Assembly: GCF_003254395.2 (NCBI RefSeq)
Contig: NC_037646.1
Coordinates: 8,648,381 to 8,712,380, forward strand
DNA: 64,000 nucleotides
Source of the DNA: Apis mellifera
Taxonomy: Eukaryota > Arthropoda > Insecta > Hymenoptera > Apidae
Direction of reading: 5' to 3'
Shown one piece after another: positions 37,001 to 50,994 of this stretch. The position numbers and the translations under genes were made by a program. Every line of letters starts with the position of its first letter. Position 1 is the stretch's first letter. The notes under the pieces are model-generated. The model saw only the letters and a list, made by a program, of their open reading frames with translations. It did no database searches and was not told the DNA's origin.

Positions 37001-40000
37001 TCCTTCTGCCCTTTTGCCCGACCCAACTCTCTCTCTCCATCGCAATTACACTCCTTTTTTTTCATCCTTTGTTTCGCAAATATACACACACAGACATCCT
37101 CGTGTCGAACTGCGAAATATCTAGATGAATTCTCTTCCGAACCGAGTTCTCTTTGAGAATTATCGCGCGAGATATATTCTCTCGATCTTGGCGATATCTT
37201 GGAATTAATCCTTCTTGACGCATCGCTATTCCTCTCTTTTCGTATTTTAATTAACGGAGATTAAGAATAGAATTTTTCTCTCGTCCCGTGGTGGGGACAA
37301 GGACGAGCAGCAGTTATCCGTATTATCCCTACCTTTAGAATTTAGGTCGGTTTTGTGCCGCGAGTGTGTCTGTCTTTTAAGCTGGTGTTCCGTGCCACTT
37401 TCGTTTCGTCGATCTCGCTCGAACGCCCGGAGGTGCATCCAACCGCACAAGTATCCTGACTTCGCAATAATTCCACCAACCCCCGCGTTATCGATCTCAT
37501 ACACATCCCTCCACGCATATTCCTCAATTTCGCTCCTTCTTCTTCTTCTTTTTTCCTTGGAAAATTTTCTCTCCTTCTTGGCCTTGCGTCTCATCGATAC
37601 TCGGATCGTTTTCTCCTGACTTCGTTCTTTGTACGTACGATGCTTACGTATGCATGTATCGATTAAACCAAAGACTGAAGATACGATCCCATAAATCGGT
37701 AAGCCTGATTCAAGGCTCCCGTTTCTATCGTCGAGATCGTGGCTCCAACTTCGTTCGAGTAATCCTTTCGACTCATGGTGAACATTCATTTATCGTGTAT
37801 ATATATATCTCGTTGGCCACCTGACCCTGAGATACACCTCGTAAAAATCGTTCTTTTTCATACAGTTATCGATCGATTCGAAGGTGGTGTGCGAGTCTGT
37901 GTCGAACCTGAAAATAGATTTAATGCTGTTTCGAGTACTTATTAAAGCAATCCAATCGATAACCCCTGAACCCAACAGGTAATATATTACGTTTATCCTA
38001 CAAGCAACGTCATTTTGGAAGCCCGGTCTTAACTTTGTAACTTCATGAACGAACGAGCAAAGAGACTGTTTATCGAAGAATATACCCGTCTAAATCTCTT
38101 CTCCCTTAAAAAGTAATCACAGTTATCCCAGAGGAAACTGGGAAACTTCCAGAACGGTATTATTACTTTACGAAACGATCCGATATTTCCTTTCGAATTT
38201 CAATTTTCCGTTCGATCGAAATCTCATCGTATCGGTTTCCCAATTCGAGATCCTCCTCCCCTCCTCCCCGTTATTTCCCCGTTGTGCATCCTCGACGATT
38301 TATCCGTTCGATTGTTCCCACCCCTTGGAACGATTCTCTTCAGAGCGCACATCTCTCGAAGAGAGGACACGGTAGGAATGAGAGCCGCCGTGAAAGATGG
38401 AAGGTTGGTTGAATTATTGAGGATGGCGTGCAGTTCGTTCCTGTCCTCGCAACAGAAACAGCCCTTTCCGTCCGTCTGCTTATTTCCAACGGGACTTAAT
38501 GTTACATTAAACGATCAGTTTCCTTGCGAAACGAATCGAACCGTCACCGTTTGGCTCGCAACCGTTGCTTGCGTCGCTTTCTTCCTTTCACGCTTTTTTT
38601 TCAACCTTTTTAACATCCCTCGATACTTTCACCTTTATTTAGAAAGAAAGCCATCCGAAGAAAGGAAAAAATTAAATGGAAAACTCTTAGATTTCCTTCC
38701 TTTGGATGCGTGTAATAAGAATATCGTTTTCGAAATGAAAAAGAGAAATTTTTCTTTTATTTTTTAATCAGAGCTAGTCCTTGTTCTTCTTCGATCAAGG
38801 TTTGCAATACGATGCAACAGATCGTGGGCAAAGTGGACACGAAGAGCGTAGGAAGCGTGTTGTTGCTCGTCAAACCGAGCGAATCATAGCGGTTTCTTAG
38901 ATCGTCGTTTATTATTGCGTATTAATTCGAATCGCTGTTTAAAACGGCCACTGCACGCTCCAATTTTTTGAATTCGGTCCTAATTATTCGTTGAAACTTG
39001 GCGAACGTACGAAATTGCGAAAATTCGCATCTTCACATTTCCCTTGCACCACGTTAATTCGGTTAATCCTGTTCTCGTACCTCTCACGTATCCCGACGTT
39101 TACTCTCGGATACTCTTAATTCCACCCTTAATCGCACAAGTTTGAAGGGATTTGTACGTCAATGAAATTGTTTACCTCCGACGAGATTCTTCGCGATTTA
39201 GCCTTCTTCGATTTCCTGACGACATTGCAAAATATTTTACATATATAAATAATAGTTTCGTCTTTCGAGACTCGTAATAATTTCTCTCGTTAATTGAAAA
39301 CAAACTCGATGCAATATCAAAACGATCCTTCCCCTCGAATTCGATCTTAATGACTGATCAAAAATAATTCAATTCGCGGAGGAGTTAAATAAAGAGAGGC
39401 TAATTTTGAAACTGTCTGACCGTGAATTAGAATCCGCACTCGGAGAGAATTTATACATGGAATTTTCGAGGGGAAAAAGAAGAAGAAAGAAAATTGCAAC
39501 ATCGAATGATGCGGATGCACAGGCGGCGAAACGAAAAAAGAAAAAAATGGTCAGGGTCGCGTATTCTTCTTTCGAAGTCCATCTCGCAATCGGCCAATCC
39601 TCGATATTACGCTACACCGTACAGCTTAAGATGAAAATGGCGATACGTACGCCGTGAAGAATGTTTTTCTCTGTTGGCTAACGTTTCGTAACGGGGCGTG
39701 TGTGTATAATTGTGGCAGCGAATGAATCGTTTCACCGGAGAACGGGGCGATCTCTTGAGTAATAGCCTGTGCGTCGATACGCCTTTGATTTACCGCGTGT
39801 TTATTAGTAGATCGTTGATTATTAATGGCTCGATGCGTTCTCGAATAGGTGTAGACCTAATTACGAATCTTATTCCATCGTGTATCGATCGTAACTGTTT
39901 GCGGTTTCATGGATCATCTTTTTTTTCCAGACGGTTAATAAGATGTAATAACACCGTTTACATTTACAGAAACACTTTTCACAGAAGCACAGAGTGTACG

Positions 40001-43000
40001 CAAGTTTTGTTTCTCCTTTTTCATTTCTTTTCGATACGATTAATCTAGAATTTTATTATAGGAGATCGATAGGAAGGGGGTTAACGATAGACGGATTCGT
40101 TCGATTGGATATTCGCGTAATCAATGATAATGCGCCCAATTGCCATTCGATCATTGACACCCTCTTTGTTCCCGTTCCATCTCTCTAATTAACCAGAGAG
40201 GCGCTTATCGCGACTTGTTTCTCGTGATTGCGCGTCATCGTGTTGATAACAGGGGATGCTGTTCCCGTTTCACCTAATTTATCATTAATAGATCCAGTCG
40301 GACCGTTTCTACGCCACTTAGCGTAATTTCGACTATGGTGTATACTCGCAAGTATAATATATGCCGAGATATATATATATATATATATATATACATCCGA
40401 TGTTATACAAACGCGTAAACCTGCCGTGTTATTACGCGGCATCCTCGCATTGTTCGCCCTCGTATCGATCGAGCCGCATCGCGAGCATTTAGCCGGCAAT
40501 TGGAACCTGTGTAATCTTATTTCGCTCCTGTATTCCCCTAATTATTACCCGTCCCGTAATAGATCGTTTCCCACCCATTAACATCATCGAAACGAATATT
40601 TTCACGCGTTCCTCTCGTTCACCGATAAAATTAAAAAAGAGATAAGTTTCGATTTCGAAAAATTCGTAAAAGAATCCTTAAAATGAGTAAAAATGAAATA
40701 TTTATATATATATATATGTAAAAGGAAGAAAGGTCCCGTTAAGAGACGCAATTTTTCGCTCGATTCGGTTCGATTTCCAACGGGGAAAAGAAAATTAAAG
40801 TCCAAGTTTCTTTCTATCGTTGAACCACCCCCTGCGCAGGACCTGTGCTTCGCTCACCCTCCCCTCTAAAATTACCCCCGATACATTTCTATAACTGCCG
40901 TTCTCCGCTTCGGGGAGTATTTCGCGACAGAGTGACGCGGACTTGAGACAGGTTGGGGATGATATCTATATATATACGTATATACGTACACATCGTGGAT
41001 ACTGGGAGAGAAAGGAGGAAGCTCGAGAGAGAGAAAGAGAGGGCAGGCGAGGGGTTGCATAGGCGGAGGGGAGCGGAGGAGGAAGAAGAGGCGGAGGAAA
41101 GTCGAAGGAGGAGAGGGTGGATATCAAATATGCTTGGACAGATGCATCGTCCCACAGTAGTTTGCCATTCTTACTCCCGTCTCTTTCTCTTTCTCCTTCA
41201 CCTTGTTTCTATCATTTCCCCGTCTTTTATTCTCGGCGCCGGTTTTCCCTCTGTATTCATATCCCTCCCCTCCCCCGCCTCGTGCCTGCTCTACTCGGAC
41301 CTGCTGGCTCTCTCTCCTTTTTTTCCCGCCGTGCAATTAGCTCGCAGCGTGTTGCACGCTCCGCAAGAGTTCACGTACTCTCTCTCGAGTCTGCCGGCCA
41401 GACTGGCGCACGGCACTCAACCGACACCTGCATTACCACCCCGAAAGGTGGTAATCTAACGTCACGGGGGCAACATCTCCTCCCTCTCTTTGTTTCTTCT
41501 AATTTAATATTGAAACCTTTCTCTCTCTCTCTCTTTTTCTCTCACCCTCCTTCTTCGATCAATTTCGTTTCGAGACCAATAATTGGTTCTCGACAGCGCC
41601 TTTACCCCTTTTTTTTTTGCGAAACGGTACACGTGACGTTTTCATTCCGCGAAAACGGAAGGATCAAATAGGAGGCACACAATGTATTAAATTTCATACG
41701 ATTACGAAATTATTTGTGCAAATGAAACGTGTTAGAACCGAGGGGTGACACGGCGATGAATATGCAAATCGATAAATATATTATACGAGATATATCTCCT
41801 CCTATATTGTTGCGTTACGTACAATTTTGAATGTCGCGTAAATGGTAGCGATGATGGGTTTCGTCTCGAAAAAAAAAAGAAAAGAGAAAGGAAGAAAATG
41901 GGAAAAGGGGTTATTTGCAAGAGAAATCAACGTCATCGGCAGAAAATAGAATCGTTGTACTACTCGGATCGATCCGTGAACGCGGCCGAATCCTGGAACG
42001 ATCGAAGCCTGGAATCCAATTTATTCATTGGTTTTCGTTCGGTGGCATCACTCCTTCAGAGGAAGACCTTTAGAGTCTGTGCATCCCCCTTTCGGGTTAT
42101 CCGCGTTTAAATATTGAACTTGGGCTTGCGAAAACGCCTTCCCTACATCCTTTCGATCAGCACTTTCTTCCTGTGTCACGTTCCTCTATCGACTTACGAC
42201 TTCCTTCCTAATTCTCTTCCTAAGCCCTTCGATCTCTTTTAATCCCGCTCCACTTCTTCCTTGTCGATCGTCAGATTCAAATTCCGCCCGATTTTTTAAT
42301 TTATACATCCCAACAATGGGAAAATATTCTTACTTCTTCTCTTTTAACAAGAATTCACGAAATCGATAGAACTCGAGGAAAATTTAACTATAAATTCGTA
42401 TAATCGGTGCCAACATGATCGTCAATTTTTGAATTAAATTTTTTTATTTCGAAAGGTCGGCTCTCCAAGCGAATCGCATTTATCCTAATTACACGAGCGT
42501 TAACAATGTCAAAGTTATACTTCGCGAAACTTTGAAGAAGAATCGGAAGAACTCGTTCCGATACACCACTCGAGTAAACTACCACCCCCCGACCAACGGG
42601 GTACCTTTACAAAGTTTATAATACTTTTAAACCGTTATCCCGATCGTGTACGCAAAAGGAATTTCCCACGGCCTCTCTATGCTTTGTGCATTTGCAATAA
42701 CGCGAATTAAGTTGGCGATACAAAGGCGATTCTCTATATTCGAAAAAAAAAAGGAAGGAAGGAGAGAAGGGAAGAGAGAAAGAAACCACGTACTCGAGGA
42801 GGGGGGAGGGAGTGTTTAGAATCGATCGAAATCCATTTAACCCGCGGCGGAGGATTATTCGATTCGTAAGATTGGCCGCGGCGGCGAGGGAGAATAAAAG
42901 AAGCGGGGAGCAGGAGGGGAGAGAGAGGGAGAGAGGGTGGGTGGCACGAGCGAACGGATGAAGCGCGCGATTAATTATGCAGAGAAGCTGCGATCGATGG

Positions 43001-46000
43001 AGGAACGTGCTCCCGTAAAATATTGATACCACGAATAGACTCCGCTACCATAACCGCTCTCTATTTTCCACCTTCGATCCAATTGCAACTCGTACGTGTT
43101 GTTTCATCGTATTTTTTTGCACGACTGTTTTTCAAGATTTTCTATGCGCGAGAGAATAGAAAGAGTGAAAGAAAAAAAGAAAAGGAGCGCAAGATCGGAT
43201 TGGAATATTTTGGAACGTATTTTGGAGGGGGAAGAGGTGGATCGAAGAGAAGAGAAGATAGATGAGGAAGGGAAGGGGAGGAAAAATCTGGGGTGATAAG
43301 AAAATTGCTTTGAAATCTGGGTGTAACTTTTGCCTCGAATTCTCGGACGATTAATGCCCTCTCTCGGGGAAGAGAATTAGGGGCGGCGAAGAAAATAGAG
43401 GTCGGAGATGGGGAGGATTCCAAGGGTGGCAAGGATCGGCGGAACGCGCCGAGGAAATTGACTTAAAACCTGTACAAAGTTCGGAGGGGGGAGTGCCGGT
43501 TGGTTAACTTTTCGGCCGCGACAGAAATGCGATTAATGAACGAGGCTCTTTCACGAAACGATTAGGGAGGATAAAGGAGAGCGAGAGTCGGGGGTGGATT
43601 GATTCGAACATCGAATATCGTTGTTAAGTAATCCTTTCAAATTTACGCGTCATTTAATTCATTTTGTGTGGGAAATTCTTTATTTTTTTACGGTGTAATG
43701 AATAAAGTTGAAGAATCGAAGACGAAGGAAGAATAGTACGAATGATAATCTCTGGTGATTCTCAAAAAAGTGCGTGTCCTTGACAACACGCATTTCCGTT
43801 GTTCATCGAAAGTTTCGCCCAACTGGCATCCTTAAAATATCCTTAAAATAACTCGGATGATTTTACAAGGATGTAAAAAATTTCTAGTACTACTGTCGAG
43901 AGGCGCGCAAAGCGAGAACGCAATAAGCAACAATAAAGAAACGGAACCAGTGGAATAGAAATAGCGGTCCTATCTCGTAATTCTCCCCCTCTCGCCAGCA
44001 CGATTCTCCAATCGTACGATTCTGCGGTCGAAAGATGGGTTTGGGGCCGTGAGAGAGATCCTCTCCACGGTTTTCCTTGGATTGGCCACCACAGAGAGTT
44101 AACCGCGGCCACTATTTCTTCCCTGTCGATTCGTCCCCACCCCCGCGCGTAGCCAACATTTTTTTTCCAACTTCGAAGAGAACCGGCTCCGCGAGGACGA
44201 CGATGGACTCTCCGCGCGGGACAATAGACCTGTTCGTCTTCTTCCCGTTCGTGTAACTTCACGAGCTCCATGCGAAAACACACGCGCTTCGTCTCTTCGT
44301 TCTTCTTCACCGATGTGCGTTGCTTTTGCGCACAGTCGTATCGCAATTGGATGCTGGCAATTTTCTTTTTCCTTCTTCTTTTTCTTTCCTTTTTTTCATT
44401 ATTCTCGTAGATGGAAGATGGAATATCGCGACAACATTCGCGACGAGTTATGACGCTTGTACGGTTTAACGTAGCTTTTAATAGCGAAGGAGATGGAAAG
44501 ATGTTTACCGAGAGATGGTTACAAGTTGGTGAAGAGAATGTTTGCAAGATTTGTTCAAATTTCAATTAAGAATCTCTCGGATCTTACTTTTAAAAACTTC
44601 TCTTCGACCCATCGTATATATATATATCGCACCACTTCGTCTCCTTTCCTTCCCTTCTTCTTCCTCTCCGTGTTTTACGCTTACGGCGCAAAGTGTGACC
44701 GAACTAACTATAAATTCTTCTTCTGAGCTCTTCCTTACTTCCCTCCTTTTTCGCGCTTTTTCGTGCTCTCTCTTTCTCAATCCTTGCCTCCCCCCCCTCG
44801 AACCCTTTCTCTCAGAAGTAACTTTAGCGATTTCCGTTCGTTCACCCTTTTCCGGTCATCAGCCTCTCTGCTCTGCCCGTTCTTCCATCGCATTGTTATC
44901 CCTTCGCGGTTCGCTTCCGCCATTTCTTCTCAGGATCGTTTCCTCCTCTCGGTTGAAAAACACGCCGCTGAAAAACCACGGGACGGGGCGTCGCTTTTAC
45001 GATCGAAAACTCCGCTGGCATAATTAATTTGATAAATTTTCTGCGGATCTTCTCCAACGTGGAAACGCATTTAAAAAAATACGGAAAAACTTGTTGCCGA
45101 AGAGATGGAATTCGATAAAAAAAAAAATCCTCCCAGTTTATCCCAACTTTAAGCTATTTGTTTATCTTCTTTTTTTTTTTTTAGAAATTTAATTAACCCA
45201 ATTTACGCGGTTGTTATTCCAATGGAATAATCACGGAATATCTTTTGTTGATCTACAGTTTTGTTCAGTTTCTCGATCGGGCAACAACGAAGAGAAACGT
45301 TGTCCGATCAAGGAAGACCCACTCCTCTTCGTTCTCAAATTTCTCTCTACCACAGTTATTGGAATCTTATTCTCTCCAATAATTAAGAATTCGATCGCTC
45401 GTTCGATTTTATACTCTATAAATCGAATCTGCGATACTGATTTGAATTTTTCCTTTCGAGTATGAAAAAAAAGATATTTCGGGGAATTGGAAATATCTCA
45501 GGAGGGATACATTTTTTGGAAAATTCGATACTTTCTTTCTAGAAATAATTTCGATCGAGGAATCGGTCGTACAGGAAAACGAAAGGAAACAGTCGCAGAT
45601 CCCTGCTTAAACGCCCGAGTGGATTTTGACGAAGCCCAAAGCGAACGAATTTTTCTTTTTTTTCCGTGACAAATGGGCTTCCCTGGGGATTTTCAGCTCA
45701 CGAATCGCGAAAAAATCGAGCCGATGGATCGGTCGGACGAAAATAGTCTGCGCCCGAATATAGAACGATATGGTTCATGGTCATGGATTCGACCGACTAC
45801 TATCACGGGATAATTTATCACGCGAACACGGTCGAATTTCAATGTACTTATCCAACGTCTCCACGCGCATTTGCTTTTCCCCTACTTTTTGCATCCTCGT
45901 TTTCGGTGAAATTAAATTCACATAGAAACTTGGAATCACTTTCCATCATCCGTCGATCGATTGATCAATCTTCTTTTAAGAAACGATTTTTTGGAGATAC

Positions 46001-46100
46001 TTAAGATTCTCGTATTCTTCTTCTCGTTCCCTTTTTCTTAAAAATAATTCCCCAATTGCCTTTCTCAAATTTCAAATTTTTCCAAAGGAGGGAAGGAATC
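28001..46100. other. Long CpG-rich noncoding region
   Basis: About 18 kb in which no frame shows a known domain, a consistent chain of exons or a signal peptide. Open frames up to 240 codons occur on both strands, but they overlap in several frames and are rich in Arg, Ser, Phe and Leu, as expected from CpG-rich, pyrimidine-rich DNA. Purine-rich strand-biased tracts occur at about 41,005-41,118, 42,745-42,940 and 43,147-43,300. A GC-rich patch lies at 29,170-29,460 and another at 33,150-33,560. Simple repeats include (TA)n at 40,370-40,394. Confidence 0.5.
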
Positions 46101-46887
46101 GAAGTCGAATTCGATCGGCGAAAATGTTCTCCGACCCGCCCTCTGTCCCCCTCCTCCACAGGTCACAAAGGTCGCGACACCGGAGGGTTGTCGACGTGGT
46201 CTCTTACGTTCCCTTGGCGGGAGGAGGGGGAGGGTGACAGCGAGGAAAGAAGAAGCGGTTGCCCTCGAGGATTCTAGCCCGAGGTTATAGGCGCTAATCG
46301 CGGGCGGGTGCGTGAAAGGGGTAAAGGGGGCGAAGGAGGAGGAGGAGGGGAGGGGGCTGCGGGCGAGACGGCGTTATATAGCACGGAGTACGTAACGTAA
46401 ACGTAAGGGAGAGAAAGGTAACGCGCGGCAGGCCAGGGTAGTCAAGGTGGTGATATCGACCGTAGATATTGTTGAGGCAAACGGTAACCATGGGTGACTC
46501 GGCCCGATTGACCAATTACAGTGTTCACGGTGGCCGTAGTCGACCAATCGGCGTACGGTGCGCTGCCGGTTTTTTGATTGGGCGATACCGGGGATAAGAG
46601 ACCAGTTCGAGGCCGCTCGGACCCAGAAACAATCGCCGAGAAACATCGAGCGGACAGCATCGTCCGAGACAGTTCTGTAAACTGAGGAGGTGGAGGAGGA
46701 GGAAGAGGAAGAGGAAGAGGAAACAAGTTCTCTCTAGTTCGGGAGGGGGGGTTGCCGTTAATCCTCGTGCCGTCGATGCGATGCCTTCCTCCCCATCGTC
46801 ATCGTCGTCCATCTAGCTACGTCGCCAACTTTTGGATTTGGATTCTTTCTTCTCGTCAGATCCCATCTTCTGGTCTCCGTCCTCTGT
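46101..46887 (+). promoter_or_regulatory. Promoter-like GC-rich region with three CCAAT boxes
   Basis: CCAAT cores lie at 46,512-46,516 and 46,544-46,548, and an inverted one (ATTGG) at 46,577-46,581, spaced 32-33 bases. That is the pattern of NF-Y-driven promoters. TTATATA is at ~46,374. A donor-like TGT|GTAAGC follows at 46,887, which could close a leader exon starting near 46,650. Transcription in the + direction is inferred from this donor and from the exon at 48,830. Confidence 0.42.
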
Positions 46888-47103
46888 GTAAGCCTCATGC
46901 TTTCATGCTTTCCTCTCTTTATCTTGTGCACCTCAAGCAAACAACCAACGATCGCACCGTGTTCTCGTTCTCTAGATCTTGCACAAGTCTCTCTCTCTCT
47001 CTATCTCTTCTTTCTATTCCTCACAGATCTTTATATTACCAGCTTTTCCTCGTTGTTGGATACCATTCTTATTGTTGGTCGACCATTTTGGCCATGCTTA
47101 GCC

Positions 47104-47144
47104 GATAGATAGATAGATGGATAGATGGATGGATAGATAGATAT
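47104..47144 (+). repeat. (GATA)/(GATG) microsatellite
   Basis: About ten tetranucleotide units alternate between GATA and GATG. Confidence 0.9.
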
Positions 47145-47383
47145 CCCATCCCGTTTTCGATGGGAAGTCAATTTTTTCCCGCGGAACATTCCTTGTCAGG
47201 TTCCACTTCTTTGAGACTCGCGCAGCTTTGTCTAGGCGCCTTTGTTATCCTGCTCCCATTGTTCCATACGGTCCCCGCTATTTCCATGCCACGCTGGCGT
47301 ACAACTCTCTCTGGATTGTTCTCCACCCGACGAATTTCAACGACGAGTCGTCCAATTTCGCGACTCGTAGACCAGTAACCCCG

Positions 47384-47425
47384 CGGGGGAGGAGGGAGGG
47401 AGGGAGGGAGGGAGGGAGAGAGGGG
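47384..47425 (+). repeat. (GGGA)n tract, G-quadruplex potential
   Basis: Seven or more runs of at least three G separated by single A bases, beginning after CCGCGGGGG. This satisfies the standard G-quadruplex pattern several times over on the + strand. Confidence 0.85.
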
Positions 47426-48829
47426 AACTCGCCTTCTTTGCTTATTATACTCGCTATTCGCTCGAGACCCTCTTACGCGTAGGAGATGCTCGTTTCGTTC
47501 GTGGAATCGTCACGGGACCTGCCTCCCTCCCTCTCTCTCTTTCTCTCTCATTCCTTCTCTCGTTCCTTGGATTTCGCGTTACTTAGGTTTATGCTCGTTT
47601 TCTAACGAGCGCTTCGAATTTTTTTTATTTTTTTCGCCTCGCGACAACTCATCGCTCTTCTTTCAAACGTGGAACCATAAAAAATTCGCGAACAATATCG
47701 TTTCCTCCTCCTATTATTTCGCCTCGTTCCTATTAGAAGAACCTATACCGCCGTTATTTACCGCCATATAGGAGTAACAGTAAAACTAGGATTATTATGC
47801 AGCCTCGACAAGTCTCCCGTGCCAAGTCGTTAAACCGAGCCAAGTATCGATGAAAGCGTAGAATTTCTTCCACAATTTATCGTGCGCGATTCAATACGAT
47901 TCGCCGAAAAATATTATTATGTTAGCAATAATAATTTAAACAGAAATTAAAACCTGCACGGTTTCGACGATTCGTTTCGAATTAATAAATAATCGAATTT
48001 GCGAAACGAGTCTAGGAGCTGAGCTCCTAGAAATTTCTCTCATTTCGTCTCGGAAGGAAATCACGCGAGCTTTTGATGATCCGAGTCGAATCGAACTCCT
48101 CCCCTTCCTCGCGGAATTCGAGCGGAAAAAAAAGAAGAAGGAAAAGGAAAGAAAGGAGGAGCAGGATGATCGAAGAATGTTATGTAAATGAAGAGTCGGC
48201 CATCGACGTTTCGGGCGAGGCACGCGAGGTATCCTCCCAAGTTGGAAGGAACGTGCTCTCGTTGCCAGATCAGACTCGACTCGGCAAAGTGAATTACAAG
48301 CTTGCACCTACCTCCCCCTCCCCGCACCTTCAACACAGCTTTCAACGCTGCTCGGCCGCTGTATTTTACGCGCCGGACACAATCCTCTCTCTCCCCCCCT
48401 CCCTTCGTCGTTGATCTATGTGTTTGCTCGAGGAAAATTAAGTTATCTCATTATCGCGCCACCGCCGTAGACAGATCGCTATTTTGGCGCCAAGAAGTTT
48501 AGCCGAGTTCACCGTCGTTTTTCGCTATCTACCAGTTTTCCTCGAAACTGAAAAGTTTGTTCTCGTGGAAATTTATCGAACAGTTTTGAAAAGACGAAGA
48601 ATTGGAAATAATGGGATCAGAAATATTAAATGTAATCGGAGAAGAGTTAATTCTTCTATTTCTGTCCTTTTTTGAGAAATTTGTATTATAATTTCGCGAA
48701 TTCCAACAATTTTTGGTTTTAATTATCTTCCTTAGGAGAGTTGCAGTTTTGTTAGCTTAAAAAAATTAATAATAAGAATTGGATGATTCGATGATGTTTT
48801 AACCATGTACGATCCTCTTTCTGTTGCAG

Positions 48830-48890
48830 AGAGTTCAAGTTGCAAGGGAGAGACGTTGTGAGAGCGAAGCGCAGGCAGTAGCTCAAACAG
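48830..48890 (+). other. Probable 61-base internal exon
   Basis: A pyrimidine tract and strong acceptor (CTCTTTCTGTTGCAG) are followed 61 bases later by a consensus donor (ACAG|GTGAGT). One of the three frames is open through it, without an ATG; the other two have stops. A leader exon, or a small coding exon of a gene extending beyond the window, are both possible. Confidence 0.5.
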
Positions 48891-50927
48891 GTGAGTAGGA
48901 AGGATCGATTCTTAACGTTTAAACAAGTTGAGGAGAGAATGATGGTGGCGTGAAGAGTGAGAAATCTTAATTAACGAATTCGTATTAAAGGGGAAATTCT
49001 TCTCTTTCTTCTCGTGTCGTTCGTCGAAAGATAAATTGAATTACGAGGAATCGCGTGTAATTGAAAAACGAGGACCCCGGCAATTTGCCTGCGCGATCGT
49101 TAATTAAATTCGCTCTTGAAACGATACGCGGAAAGGCTTGTCTCTCTCTCTCTTTCTCTCTCTATCTATCTCTCTGTCTCTCTCGGGTTCTCCCAAGATT
49201 GCAAACGAGTGCCAGTTGCAACGATGCCAGAGAGACACGTATCTCTTTAATTGTTAATTACGTACCGGTTTCGCACTCTTTCTCATTTATGGTGATCCCT
49301 CGATAAGAACGATTAACGTCTCCATTGTTTCCGAGAGGCAGAGGTTTTCAACTCCTTCCTCCATCCTCGCGAGCACTCCCACTCATCCTAACCCCTCGGA
49401 AGTTTTTTTTTTTCATTTATTTATGGAAAATATGGAGATAAACGAGATTCAGAAAATCTCAAGAAAATGATAAAAGTGATCGAAGAATCACTTTATCCAA
49501 GGCTTTCGAACCTTGTCCTATAATGAAATAATTGAATATAATATGGGATACAACGAATAGTGAGGTTAAAATTTTTTTTTTTCCTCTCTCGTCTATAATT
49601 ACATCTTTCAATCGCTTCTTATTTTTATCTTCTTACATTTATATTCTTATATAGTCATATATAATTTGTAGAATCACTCGAAATCTGTCCATCACAATTG
49701 CAACGCGAACATTTCTCGTGTGAAATTCAAAAGGACTTTTAAAAAGATCCCGCGTTACTTTTCCAACAAATATTTTTACAATTCGTCCACATCACCTCGT
49801 GCTCGCGAATCGAATGATATCAGCGTCTCGATTAAAAAGAGAAAGAAAAAAGGAGGCCAAACCTCGTTCATCATGATCCCTCGATCGCGGGAACAAAGAC
49901 CGACAGAAGAAGGATAATCTTCCTGCGGATAGGAATCACGGCCGCCTGTTAGGCGCGTTAAAAAATGCACAAGTTGCAAATGAACTTTCTAACCATTCCA
50001 TTCATTGGTCGGTTGCCTGTTCGTGAGAATACGATATTGCACGTGAAAGAGGAAGAACGTTATCTCTCGACGCGGCTCTCATTTTTCCGTTCATTCGAAT
50101 GCAGGTTGCGGGGCTTGGCTAACGGACACGTTATCTTTACGTGATCGGCAAACGAGCGTTTCGAAACGAGCGGCTCTCGGCTCTCGTGGAAATCGAGAAA
50201 GGAAAAGCGCGGAAATGCGCGCCAACATCCAGCTCGCGAAAAAATCCGCCCGATGGAGGAAACTCGAACCGTCTTCTTCGCCAATTTCCATTCCCTCCTT
50301 TTTTTCACCCCTGAAAAAAGAAAACTGACAACGTCAATCGCTCTTTAACCGATAATTCAAAAGGACTTTTTCAAAAGGAATTAATTATTTTCCGCATTTT
50401 AGATTCAGGGAAGGAAGAAAAGAAAATTTGGCCGATGCTTCGTTTCAAATATTATTACCTCCCCGTTCTTTTTTTTCTCACGATGATAAAATGGTTAATA
50501 AACGGTGGTGTATAGCTCGACGGGAAATCACGGGAATTGGAATTGGAAAGGGGAGCGCGTGTCGCATTGCGATCCAATTCGTTGGTAACGCGAAACGGGG
50601 CGAACCAGTTTCGGCCGTGAGAGTGAAACAATGCTTTCCGTTTCTTTCCCCGTGAATCAAGAGGCGAATCACGATGCGTGACTGTGAATCCTAGCGCGGG
50701 TTTCGACCATAAAATAACAACCGGCTCCTTTTTCGCCGCTTGTTTTACGAGTTTGTTTCGTTGCGCCTCTGCCTCTCTCTCCCCCTGCCGCGCCGTTCTT
50801 TTTTCGTTCGCCCCCGAACACCTTCTAACGATCCGCTATTCCACACGCGTCTCAACAAAATGATAGAGAACTCGCCGCGTTCTCCATTTCGTAAAGCCCT
50901 TTGATTCCCACCGAAAAGCTTTCCCGC
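48891..50927. other. Noncoding
   Basis: Contains a (CT)n-rich stretch at about 49,139-49,182 and scattered poly(T). No supported coding frame or RNA gene was seen. Confidence 0.5.
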
Positions 50928-50963
50928 TTTTTAGACACGTACGTACGATTCTCACTGATTTCC

Positions 50964-50994
<31 letters not shown>

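Larger units (their letters stand above)
46888..48829. other. Noncoding, with simple repeats
   Basis: Contains a GATA/GATG microsatellite (47,104-47,144), a GGGA tract (47,384-47,425) and a 19-base palindrome (48,012-48,030). Open frames are short and overlapping. It would be an intron if the flanking leader exons are real. Confidence 0.45.

Noticed and set aside
37247..37789. 180-codon open frame on the minus strand
   Set aside because: Low-complexity Arg/Lys content from a purine-rich tract, with competing frames on both strands; no family resemblance.
38282..38767. 161-codon open frame on the + strand
   Set aside because: No recognisable domain, no neighbouring exons, and composition typical of the surrounding noncoding DNA.
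43843..44565. 240-codon open frame on the minus strand
   Set aside because: It is the longest frame in the noncoding region but is Arg/Lys/Ser-rich, overlaps frames in other phases, and shows no domain, signal peptide or splice context. CpG-rich DNA has fewer chance stops.
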